Source: Streptomyces griseorubiginosus (GTDB lineage: Bacteria > Actinomycetota > Actinomycetes > Streptomycetales > Streptomycetaceae). From it: a DNA stretch of 64,000 nt. Positions 41,954 to 49,206 of this stretch are shown piece after piece. The notes beneath the pieces are model-generated. The model saw only the letters and a list, made by a program, of their open reading frames with translations, had not been told where the DNA came from and ran no database searches. The stretch is taken from assembly GCF_001514195.1 (NCBI RefSeq), contig NZ_KQ948741.1, positions 1 through 64,000 of the forward strand. The letters are read 5' to 3'. Both the position numbers and the translations under genes were made by a program. The stretch's first letter is position 1; each line of letters begins with the position of its first letter.

Positions 41954-42700
41954 ATGTCGAACCTCCGCACCTCCCGCACCCGTCTCGTCGCCGCCGCGGC
42001 CGGCACCGTCCTCGCGGCGCTCGCCCTGACCGCGTGCGGCGACGGCACGGGCACCCAGGACGAGGGCGCCGCGACCAAGAGCCCCTCCGCCTCCGCGAGC
42101 ACGGACACCGGCGCCAGCACCCCGGAGGGCGCGCCCCGCACGGACTCCACCGCCGCGGCCCCGACCGCCGCGTCCGGCGCCCGGCAGGCCGCGTCGAAGA
42201 CGTCCAGCGCCAGCCGCACCCCCAAGACCGGCTCCTCGACCGGCAAGTCGACCGGCTCCTCGGCGGCGACCACCCCGGTCACCTGCGAGGGGTCGAACAC
42301 CAAGACGGTCGCGGCCCCGCTGACCCGTCCCGTGAACCACCTGCTGCTGACCGTGACCAACACGGGCAGCAGGACCTGCTTCCTCTACGGCTACCCGGCC
42401 GTCCGGTTCGACGAGGCCCAGTCCGTGCCGCCGGTCATCGAGGACTCGCAGCCGCAGGCGGTGGTCACGCTGGAGCCGGGCCAGTCCGGCTACGCCTCCG
42501 TGAACCTGTCCGCCACCGACGGCAGCGCCGCGCACGGCCACACCGCGAAGTCCCTGACCGTCTGGTTCCAGGGCCGCTCCCTCAGCGGCAGCGTCGGCAG
42601 GAGCGCGACCCCGGCCCTGCCCGCGAAGGGCGTCTACGTCGACGACTCGCTCAAGGTCACGTACTGGCAGCAGGACATGGACGACGCCGTCTCCTGGTGA
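41954..42700 (+). CDS. DUF4232 lipoprotein
   Basis: A 248-residue exported lipoprotein. The signal ends in lipobox LTAC with Cys at 28. A Ser/Thr/Ala-rich low-complexity linker (30-110) separates the anchor from the DUF4232 domain (about 115-245), which shows PVNHLLLTVTNTGSRTCFLYG and ends VYVDDSLKVTYW. DUF4232 domains occur on surface proteins of Actinobacteria; no enzyme activity is known. The ATG at 41954 follows AAGGGG. Divergent orientation from the membrane-anchored XRE-like gene suggests joint control. The stop codon is inside a 20-bp tandem duplication. Confidence 0.82.
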   Translation: MSNLRTSRTRLVAAAAGTVLAALALTACGDGTGTQDEGAATKSPSASASTDTGASTPEGAPRTDSTAAAPTAASGARQAASKTSSASRTPKTGSSTGKSTGSSAATTPVTCEGSNTKTVAAPLTRPVNHLLLTVTNTGSRTCFLYGYPAVRFDEAQSVPPVIEDSQPQAVVTLEPGQSGYASVNLSATDGSAAHGHTAKSLTVWFQGRSLSGSVGRSATPALPAKGVYVDDSLKVTYWQQDMDDAVSW

Positions 42701-42736
42701 CCCGCCCCCTCACTCGGTGACCCGCCCCCCTCACTC
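42696..42736. repeat. 20/21-bp tandem duplication between convergent stops
   Basis: ggtgacccgccccctcactc (42696-42715) is repeated with one extra C (42716-42736). Copy 1 contains the stop of the DUF4232 gene and copy 2 contains the stop of the TetR gene (42731-42733). Confidence 0.85.
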
Positions 42737-43384
42737 GGGGGAGCCGGTCAGTTCGTGGAGCTCGGCGGCGAAGAAGCGGGCCGGGTCGAAGCCCAGGCCC
42801 GTGAAGTGGCCGGCCAGTTCCAGGGACAGCGCGCCGTGCAGCCGGGTCCAGAACGTCAGGGCCCGGTGCAGGACGGCGGCCGGGGCGGGGTGGCCCTCCG
42901 CCCAGTCCCGGTGTTCTTCGAGGTACTCGTCGAACGGGGTCGCCGGGCGGTCCTCGGGCAGCCGGGCGCAGGCGTCCAGGAGCGGCGCCATGATCTCCCG
43001 TGCGATCGCGGTGATGTCGTCGGGCGCGTGATAGCCGGGGACGGGCGTGCCGTAGACGAGGAAGTAGCGGTGCGGGTCGTCCAGGGCCCAGGTCCGCAGG
43101 GCGTGGGCCAGCGCGGTGACGTCGGAGCCGGTCCGCACGGTCGCCGCGAAGGTGTCGGCGAGGCTGCGGTACGCGTCCCGGACCAGCTCGGTGATCAGCT
43201 CGTCCCGTCCGGCGAAGTACCGGTACAGCGCGGGGCCGCTCATGCCCATCTGCTTGGCGATCGCGTTGAGCGAGAGCGCCGACGCGCCGGCCGTGGCGAT
43301 CTGCTCCCACGCCCGTTCCTTGATCTCCGCCTGGACCTGGGCGCGGTAGCGCTCGCGGGGGGTCTTCGCTTCCGAGTTCACCAT
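42731..43384 (-). CDS. TetR/AcrR-family repressor
   Basis: A 217-residue TetR regulator. The N-terminal helix-turn-helix is at about 25-65 (AGASALSLNAIAKQMGMSGP, then ALYRYFAGRDELI). The C-terminal ligand domain includes RALTFWTRLHGALSLELAG near 175, typical of the TetR_C subgroup. It is divergent from the oxidoreductase gene at 43492. A -10-like TAACCT lies only six bases before the ATG, so the mRNA may be leaderless. Inverted 12-bp elements overlapping both promoters make it the probable repressor of itself and the oxidoreductase; the inducer may be an electrophile. Confidence 0.88.
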   Translation of the reverse strand: MVNSEAKTPRERYRAQVQAEIKERAWEQIATAGASALSLNAIAKQMGMSGPALYRYFAGRDELITELVRDAYRSLADTFAATVRTGSDVTALAHALRTWALDDPHRYFLVYGTPVPGYHAPDDITAIAREIMAPLLDACARLPEDRPATPFDEYLEEHRDWAEGHPAPAAVLHRALTFWTRLHGALSLELAGHFTGLGFDPARFFAAELHELTGSPE

Positions 43385-43385
43385 A

Positions 43386-43442
43386 GTTAGAGGTTATCAC
43401 TGAAGTTATTGACACTTCCGATGGGCGGTTATAGCTTCTAAC
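43386..43442. promoter_or_regulatory. TetR operator pair and oxidoreductase promoter
   Basis: GTTAGAGGTTAT (43386-43397) and its near-inverted mate ATAGCTTCTAAC (43431-43442) match at 10 of 12 positions. The right element overlaps a promoter with -35 TTGACA (43409-43414), 17-bp spacer and -10 TAGCTT (43432-43437) reading toward the oxidoreductase gene. The left element overlaps the likely TetR-gene promoter. Confidence 0.72.
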
Positions 43443-43491
43443 CAACGCGAAGACAGCTAACCGCCAATCAACTCTTCGGAGGGGTGTCGCC

Positions 43492-44526
43492 ATGAGCACC
43501 GAGGAACTCGTCGAGGTCGTCCTGCCGGGCAAGGTCGAGCCGGAGGGGCTGCGGATCCGGCGCGGGTCCGTGCCCGCCGCGGGCCCCGGCCAGGTCGTGA
43601 TCCGCATGGAGGCGACCGGCGTCTCCTTCGCCGAGCAGCAGATGCGGCGGGGCCGCTACTTCGACCAGCCGCCGTTCCCCTTCGTGCCCGGCTACGACCT
43701 CGTCGGCACCGTCCTCGCGACCGGCGAGGGTGTCGCGCCGGAGCTGGCCGGCGCCCGGGTGGCCGCGCTGGTCAAGGTCGGCGGCTGGGCCAGCCATGTC
43801 GTGGTCGAGGCGGCGGACGTGGTGCCGGTGCCCGACGGGATCGGCGCGGCCGAGGCGGAGACCCTCGTGGTCAACGGCATCACCGCGTGGCAGATGCTGC
43901 ACCGCAAGGCCCGGGTCAAGGCTGGGCAGACCGTGGTCGTGCACGGCGCCAACGGCGGGGTCGGCTCGGTCCTGGTCCAGCTCGCCCGGGCCGCGGGCGC
44001 CCACGTGATCGGCACGGCCTCCGAGCGCCACCACGACGCCCTGCGGGCTCGCGGAGTCGTCCCCGTCGACTACCGCGCCGCCGACCTGCCCGCCCGCATC
44101 CGCGCACTCGCCCCGCAGGGCGGTGTGCACGCCGTGTTCGACCATGTCGGCGGCCGCGGCATCGTCGACTCCTGGCGGCTGCTGGCCCCCGGCGGCACCC
44201 TCGTCGCCTACGGCACCGCCGCCACCCGGGACGCCGAGGGCTCCCAGCAGTGGCCCGTGCTGAAGCTCCTCGGCCGGGTGTGGCTGTGGAACGCGCTGCC
44301 CAACCGCCGCCGCGCGTACTTCTACAACGTGTGGGCCGGCAAGGCCCTGGCCAGGAACCGGTTCCGCGCCCGGCTGCGCGCCGACCTCACCCAGGTCTTC
44401 GCCGCCCACCGGCGCGGCGAGATCAGCGCCCAGATCGCCGCCCGGCTGCCCCTCGCCCAGGCCGCCGACGCCCTGCGGCTGGCCGAGTCGGGCACGGTCG
44501 TCGGCAAGGTCGTCCTCACCCCGTGA
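43492..44526 (+). CDS. Zinc-independent MDR-family oxidoreductase (quinone oxidoreductase-like)
   Basis: A 344-residue medium-chain dehydrogenase/reductase. The GroES-like domain (about 10-130) contains GYDLVGTVLATGEGV, and the NAD(P)-binding domain has VVHGANGGVGSVLVQLARAAGA near 145-167. It lacks the Cys/His residues of zinc alcohol dehydrogenases, which points to quinone or enone reduction with NADPH. The ATG at 43492 has a GGAGG twelve bases upstream. It is divergent from the TetR gene and shares the operator region, so induction by its own substrate or an electrophile is likely. The C-terminal region replaces the usual quinone-oxidoreductase loop with a helical YFYNVWAGKALARNRF. Confidence 0.85.
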   Translation: MSTEELVEVVLPGKVEPEGLRIRRGSVPAAGPGQVVIRMEATGVSFAEQQMRRGRYFDQPPFPFVPGYDLVGTVLATGEGVAPELAGARVAALVKVGGWASHVVVEAADVVPVPDGIGAAEAETLVVNGITAWQMLHRKARVKAGQTVVVHGANGGVGSVLVQLARAAGAHVIGTASERHHDALRARGVVPVDYRAADLPARIRALAPQGGVHAVFDHVGGRGIVDSWRLLAPGGTLVAYGTAATRDAEGSQQWPVLKLLGRVWLWNALPNRRRAYFYNVWAGKALARNRFRARLRADLTQVFAAHRRGEISAQIAARLPLAQAADALRLAESGTVVGKVVLTP

Positions 44527-44585
44527 CACGCCCCCAGGTGGGCTATCCGGGCTGTTCGAGGCTGTTCGCCCCATAACGTACGGAT

Positions 44586-45671
44586 ATGATGAGATTTCAT
44601 ATCTCCTACCTGGCCTGCGCCGCGGCGATCATCGGTGCGGCCCTGACGGCCGCCCCGACCGCCGCCGCCCATCAGACGACGCATCAGACGAGGCATCAGA
44701 CGACCCGTCTGGTCTTCCCGGGACAGTCGATCCAGCGGGCGGTGGACGCCGCCCAGCCCGGTGACACCGTCCTCGTGACCCCCGGCACCTACCGCGAGAG
44801 CGTCACGGTGAGCACCCCCGGCCTCACCCTGCGCGGCACGGGCCGCGAGACCGTCATCGAGCCCGGCACCACCAAGGCCGCCGACAGCTGTGCCGAGCAC
44901 GGCAACGGCATCTGCGTGCTCGGGACCAAGGACCGCGACGTCGAGGGCGTCACCGTCGCCTCCCTCACCGTGCGGAATTTCACCGGGACCGGCGTGTTCG
45001 CCATGGCGACCGACGGCCTGACCGTGCGGAACGTCACCGCGGTGAACAACGGCGTGTGGGGGATCGCCCAGGAGCGTTCGGTGCGCGGGCTGTTCGTCAA
45101 GAACACCGCCAGGGACAACGGCGACGCCGGCCTGTTCCTCGCCAACACCATCAAGGAGGAGGCGGGCGCCGCCGACACCCAGGGCACCGTCGTCGAGCAC
45201 AACCGCCTGGAGGGCAACCGGATCGGCATCACCGTCCGGCGCCTGCGGAACCTCACCGTCGCCGAGAACCACCTCACCGGCAACTGTGCGGGCGTCTTCG
45301 TCGTGGGCGACGAGAACAAGCCGCGGGCCGGCGCCCTGACCGTGCGCGACAACACCGTTGCGGACAACAACAAGTCCTGCCCGGCGACCGCACGGCTGGA
45401 GGCGCTCCAGGGCTCCGGCATCGTGCTCACCGGCACCGAGGACACCCTGGTGACGGGCAATCACGTCACCGGCAACGCCGGCACCTCCTCGCTGTCGGGC
45501 GGCATCGTCCTGTTCAAGAGCTTCGTGGGCACCCCCGGCGAGCGGAACCGGATCACCGACAACACGCTGGAGGGCAACGCCCCGGCCGACCTCGTCGACA
45601 CGGACACCGGACACGACAACACCTTCACCGGCAACGCCTGCACGGCGTCCCGGCCCGCCGGACTCTGCTGA
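44586..45671 (+). CDS. Secreted right-handed beta-helix protein
   Basis: A 361-residue exported protein. Signal peptide residues 1-27 end near TAAA. Then comes a short HQTT-HQTR-HQTT repeat (28-39) encoded by a 12-bp tandem repeat. From SIQRAVDAAQPGDTVLVTPG onward the protein is a parallel beta-helix of the NosD/pectate-lyase-like (PbH1) type, with repeating G-I-x-V/N rungs. The active-site residues of pectate lyases are not evident, so the enzymatic role is open. It lies directly before the methyltransferase of the pigment region, 52 bp apart, and might be co-transcribed. Confidence 0.82.
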   Translation: MMRFHISYLACAAAIIGAALTAAPTAAAHQTTHQTRHQTTRLVFPGQSIQRAVDAAQPGDTVLVTPGTYRESVTVSTPGLTLRGTGRETVIEPGTTKAADSCAEHGNGICVLGTKDRDVEGVTVASLTVRNFTGTGVFAMATDGLTVRNVTAVNNGVWGIAQERSVRGLFVKNTARDNGDAGLFLANTIKEEAGAADTQGTVVEHNRLEGNRIGITVRRLRNLTVAENHLTGNCAGVFVVGDENKPRAGALTVRDNTVADNNKSCPATARLEALQGSGIVLTGTEDTLVTGNHVTGNAGTSSLSGGIVLFKSFVGTPGERNRITDNTLEGNAPADLVDTDTGHDNTFTGNACTASRPAGLC

Positions 45672-45722
45672 CCCGCCGTGACCATCAGACAAAACGAAGA
45701 ACTCGACAAGGGAGGACGGCCC

Positions 45723-46751
45723 ATGACGGCCGTACAGACCGCCACCCCGCCGTCCATGCGGCTGCGGGAGCTCGTGTTCGGGGCGGCCTGCGCCGCCGCC
45801 CTGCGTGCGGCCGCCCGCCTGGGTGTCGCCGACGCCCTCGACGACACCCCCCTGGCCGTCGAGGACCTCGCGGCCGAGGTGAAGACCGAACCGAAGACGC
45901 TACGACGGCTGCTGCGCGCCCTGTGCTGCTACGGCATCTTCGCCGAGCAGCCGGACGGCAGGTTCGCGCACACCGACATGTCCCGGCTGCTGCGCGAGGA
46001 CGACCCGCACAGCCTGCGCGCCATCGCGCTGTGGTGCACCGAGCCGTGGACCTGGCAGGCGTGGCCGATGCTCGACGAGGCCGTGCGCTCGGGCCGCAGC
46101 GTGGTGAAGGACCTGTTCGGCAAGGAGTTCTTCACCTACCTCAACGAGGACGCCCCGGAGTCCGCCGACGTCTTCAACCGGGCCATGACCACCTCCAGCG
46201 TGCAGTCCGCGCGGGACGTGGCCGAGCTGCTCGACCTGTCGGGGAGCAGCTCGGTCGCCGACATCGGGGGCGGCCAGGGGCATGTGGTGGCGAGCCTGCT
46301 GGAGAAGCACCCCGGCCTCCACGGCACGCTGCTCGACCTGCCGCGCGTGGTGGCCAACGCCGATCCGCGGCTGCGCGACGGGGGCGCCCTCGCGGACCGG
46401 ATGCGGCTGGTGCCCGGCGACTGCCGTGAGGCCGTCCCGGTCAAGGCCGACGTCTACATCATCAAGAACATCCTGGAGTGGGACGACGAGAGCACCACCC
46501 GTCTCCTGCGCAACGTCGTCGAGGCGGGCGGCCCGGGAGCGCGGGTCGTGGTCATCGAGAACCTCGTCGACGACTCGCCCTCGCTGCGGTTCAGCACCGC
46601 GATGGACCTGATGCTGCTCCTCAACGTCGGCGGGGCCAAGCACACCACCGAGTCCCTGACCGGCCGTCTGACCGAGGCGGGCCTGGTCATCGACGACATC
46701 CGCCCGGTCAACCCCTATCTGCACGCCTTCGACTGCACGGTCCCGAGCTGA
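45723..46751 (+). CDS. SAM-dependent O-methyltransferase (TcmN/O-MT family)
   Basis: A 342-residue class I methyltransferase with an N-terminal dimerisation winged helix (about 15-95) and a Rossmann domain with the SAM motif VADIGGGQGHVV near 180 and the second motif GTLLDLPRVV near 208. The usual catalytic His of the HDW motif is missing: the segment is IIKNILEWDDEST where family members often have KHVLHDWDDE, so the general base may be absent or the enzyme may not be an O-methyltransferase. The ATG at 45723 follows GGGAGG. It converges on the whiE-type cluster and could decorate its product (inference). Confidence 0.83.
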   Translation: MTAVQTATPPSMRLRELVFGAACAAALRAAARLGVADALDDTPLAVEDLAAEVKTEPKTLRRLLRALCCYGIFAEQPDGRFAHTDMSRLLREDDPHSLRAIALWCTEPWTWQAWPMLDEAVRSGRSVVKDLFGKEFFTYLNEDAPESADVFNRAMTTSSVQSARDVAELLDLSGSSSVADIGGGQGHVVASLLEKHPGLHGTLLDLPRVVANADPRLRDGGALADRMRLVPGDCREAVPVKADVYIIKNILEWDDESTTRLLRNVVEAGGPGARVVVIENLVDDSPSLRFSTAMDLMLLLNVGGAKHTTESLTGRLTEAGLVIDDIRPVNPYLHAFDCTVPS

Positions 46752-46772
46752 CCTCGGGCACCGGTTCCGCAA

Positions 46773-46816
46773 CGCCGCTCGCCGGGCACACGACGGTGTG
46801 TGCCCGGCGAGCGGCG
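46773..46816. terminator. Bidirectional terminator, methyltransferase vs pigment operon
   Basis: A perfect 19-bp stem (46773-46791 with 46798-46816) and a 6-base loop, centred between the convergent ends at 46751 and 46822. Confidence 0.9.
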
Positions 46817-46821
46817 GTGGT

Positions 46822-47154
46822 TCAGGAGCGGGCGTCCCGCTCCCAGGTGTAGAAGCAGCGCGCCATCGCGTCCTTCGGCGAACGCCAGGTCGCCGGGTCG
46901 TACGCGGTGACGTACGCCGACAGCCGTTCGCTGATGTCCCGGAACTCGGGGTGTCCGGCCGCCTTCGCGATGGCGGGTCCGGGGTCCTGCTCGGACTCGA
47001 TGAGGTGCAGGTACACGTCGTCGAACTGGAAGAGGCTGCGCCGCGCGACCCCCACGAGGTGGGGGAGTTCTCCCCGGTCTGACTCCTCGAACACCTTGGC
47101 GATGTCGAGGGCCGACTCCGGGGCCATGCGGGCGACGATCAGGGACTGGTGCAT
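46822..47154 (-). CDS. TcmI-family polyketide cyclase (WhiE ORFVII-like)
   Basis: A 110-residue ferredoxin-like polyketide cyclase. The features SRxxP-type ARMAPESALDIAKVFEESDR at the start, HLVGVARRSLFQFDDVYLHL and the Trp/Tyr-rich end (ATWRSPKDAMARCFYTWER) match TcmI and the spore-pigment ORFVII family. It would close the last ring(s) of the aromatic polyketide. It is the last gene of the minus-strand operon, 19 bp after the aromatase stop, and is followed by a strong bidirectional terminator. Confidence 0.9.
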   Translation of the reverse strand: MHQSLIVARMAPESALDIAKVFEESDRGELPHLVGVARRSLFQFDDVYLHLIESEQDPGPAIAKAAGHPEFRDISERLSAYVTAYDPATWRSPKDAMARCFYTWERDARS

Positions 47155-47173
47155 CGTCGGGTCTCCGTCCCGG

Positions 47174-47653
47174 TCAGTCGGACAGCACCGAGACGGGCCG
47201 GCGCTCGCCGGCCTCCTTCTCGATGCGGTCCCGGATCAGAGCCATCTGGACCTTGGAGTTCCGGTTGATGTTGTCCGTCATCCAGTCGTCGTCCACCGGG
47301 GCGTCCGGGCGCATCGCGAAGTCCTGCGTCCAGACCATCCGGGTGCCCTCGGGCACCTTCTCGTACTGCCACACGATGTTCATGTAGGCGAACGGCCCGG
47401 TCTCGACCCGGCGGGCGCGCACGGTGAGCGTGTCGCGGTCCGCCTCCCGCTCCGAGACCCAGCTCCACACCTTGCCGTTGTCGTCGGGGTGCATGGTGAG
47501 CCGGAAGGTGGTCCGGTTGCCCTCCTGGGAGAGGATCTCGGCGGAGGCGTACTCGCTGAACAGGTTCGGCCAGTTCGCCACGTCGTTGGTCATGTCCCAG
47601 ACCAGGTCCAGCGGGGCCCCGATGGTGACCTCGTTCTGCGTGTGTCCGGTCAT
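47174..47653 (-). CDS. Polyketide aromatase/cyclase (WhiE ORFVI-like, SRPBCC)
   Basis: A 159-residue START/SRPBCC-fold aromatase. It begins with VTIGAPLDLVWDMTNDVANW and has ILSQEGNRTTFRLTMHPD and VWTQDFAMRPDAPVDDDW, as in TcmN-type N-terminal cyclases and spore-pigment ORFVI. The deep cavity would hold the nascent poly-beta-ketone for regiospecific first-ring formation. The ATG at 47653 follows the ACP stop by only one base, so the two genes are coupled. A single-domain enzyme is expected for this pathway. Confidence 0.9.
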   Translation of the reverse strand: MTGHTQNEVTIGAPLDLVWDMTNDVANWPNLFSEYASAEILSQEGNRTTFRLTMHPDDNGKVWSWVSEREADRDTLTVRARRVETGPFAYMNIVWQYEKVPEGTRMVWTQDFAMRPDAPVDDDWMTDNINRNSKVQMALIRDRIEKEAGERRPVSVLSD

Positions 47654-47654
47654 G

Positions 47655-47912
47655 TCAGGCTCCCGCGAGCAGCGCGCTGTTGACGAGGTCGAGGAACTGC
47701 CGAGGGGTCTTGCACTTCTCGGCGTCGGGCGGCATCGGCGTGCCGTAACGGTTCTCCAGCTCGCCCACGATGCCGAGCAGGCCCAGCGAGTCGAGGCCGA
47801 AGCTGTCGAAGCCGGAGTCGCTGAGCTGCTGGAGGTCCTCCGGGGCGACGGTGATCCCGGCGGCCTTCTTCATCAGCCCGGCCAGCTCTTCCACGGTGAT
47901 GCGCTCACTCAT
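47655..47912 (-). CDS. Acyl carrier protein (WhiE ORFV-like)
   Basis: An 85-residue type II polyketide ACP. The phosphopantetheine attachment site is GFDSFGLDSLGLLG, with Ser at residue 42. Helix 1 is ITVEELAGLMKKAAG. The protein carries the growing chain for the adjacent KS-alpha/KS-beta pair. The ATG at 47912 has AAGGAG nine bases upstream. Downstream of it on the mRNA are the aromatase and TcmI-type cyclase genes. Confidence 0.93.
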   Translation of the reverse strand: MSERITVEELAGLMKKAAGITVAPEDLQQLSDSGFDSFGLDSLGLLGIVGELENRYGTPMPPDAEKCKTPRQFLDLVNSALLAGA

Positions 47913-47955
47913 ACGGTTGTCTCCTTGCTCTGTGATCTGTGTTCGCGAGGCCTCG

Positions 47956-49206
47956 CTACGAGGCGTCGGCGGCACCGCGCCGGAGCACCAGCGCCGAGTT
48001 CGACCCCATGAGTCCCCGGCTGAGGACCAGCGCCGTGCGCGTCTCGGTGGCCCGCGCGCGGCCGGTGACGAGGTCGAGGTCGTGGCAGACGTCGAAGACG
48101 TTCGGGGTGGGGGGCAGCACGCCCTGTTCCATCGCCAGCACCGCCGCCGCGACGTCCAGCACGGCGGCCGCGGCCAGGCCCCGGCCGACACCGGTCTTCG
48201 GCGCCGTCACCGGCACCCGCCCGGCGTGCGGACCGAGGGCGTCGGCGAGCGCCAGCACCTCGGCGCGGTCCGCCTCCGGCACCCCGAGGGCGTCCGCGAA
48301 GACCACGTCGATCTCCTCGGGCGCGCAGCCGGCCTCCTCCAGGGCGCCCTGGATCGCCCGGGCCAGCCCCTGCCGGGACTCCTCCCAGCGGGAGGCGCCG
48401 GTGAAGGTGGCCGCGTGCCCGGCCACCAGGGCCCGCACCGGAGCACCCCGGTCGCGGGCCGACTCCTCGGCCTCCACGACGACCATCGCGCCCCCCTCGG
48501 CGGGCACGAAACCGCAGGCCGCGCTGGTGAACGGCCGGTAGGCGCGGTCCGGTTCGGCGACGGTGCTCAGCTCCTCGTACCCGAGCTGGCAGACCATGGA
48601 GTAGGGGGCCAGCGGGGCCTCGGTCGCACCGGCCACGATGACGTCGGTGCCGCGCCGCACGCCCCGCGCCGCGTGCGCCAGGGCGTCCAGGCCGCCCGCC
48701 TCGTCGGCGGCGATCACCCCGCAGGGGCCCTTGAAGCCGCCCCGGATGGAGATCTGGCCGGTGCTTGCCGCGTAGAACCAGGCGATCGACTGGTACGGCC
48801 CGACGAACCGGCTGCCCTTGCCCCACAGCTGCTGGAGCTCGCGCTGTCCGAACTCGCCGCCGCCGGAGCCGGCCGCCGTGACCACGCCCACCGAGAACGG
48901 CGCGGCGTCGGTGTCGGCCCGGCCGAGCCCGGCCTCCTCCAGGGCGCGGTCGGCCGCGGCCATCGCGAAGTGGGTGAACCGGTCGGTCTGGACGAGGTAG
49001 CGCTCCTCGATCGCCGACGGCGGGTCGAAGTCGCGCACCTGTCCCGCCACCCGCAGCGGCATCCCCTCGCAGCCCTCCCGGGTGATGGGGTCGATGACGC
49101 TGACACCTTCCCTGGTGGCCTTCCAGAAGGCGTCGGTGCTGGTTCCGTTGGGCGCGACCACGCCGATTCCGGTGACGGCCGCGCGCCGGGCATGCGAGGC
49201 GCTCAT
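47956..49206 (-). CDS. Ketosynthase beta / chain-length factor (WhiE ORFIV-like)
   Basis: A 416-residue chain-length factor that pairs with KS-alpha to make the minimal PKS. The thiolase fold has the family start VTGIGVVAPNGTSTDAFW. The position of the catalytic Cys is residue 169: alignment GPCGVIAADEAGGLDA against GPVQTVSTGCTSGLDA in KS-alpha puts Glu there, where most KS-beta proteins carry Gln. Glu could change decarboxylation priming (inference). The ATG overlaps the KS-alpha stop by four bases (ATGA at 49203), typical of the coupled KS pair. It sets chain length together with KS-alpha. Confidence 0.92.
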   Translation of the reverse strand: MSASHARRAAVTGIGVVAPNGTSTDAFWKATREGVSVIDPITREGCEGMPLRVAGQVRDFDPPSAIEERYLVQTDRFTHFAMAAADRALEEAGLGRADTDAAPFSVGVVTAAGSGGGEFGQRELQQLWGKGSRFVGPYQSIAWFYAASTGQISIRGGFKGPCGVIAADEAGGLDALAHAARGVRRGTDVIVAGATEAPLAPYSMVCQLGYEELSTVAEPDRAYRPFTSAACGFVPAEGGAMVVVEAEESARDRGAPVRALVAGHAATFTGASRWEESRQGLARAIQGALEEAGCAPEEIDVVFADALGVPEADRAEVLALADALGPHAGRVPVTAPKTGVGRGLAAAAVLDVAAAVLAMEQGVLPPTPNVFDVCHDLDLVTGRARATETRTALVLSRGLMGSNSALVLRRGAADAS

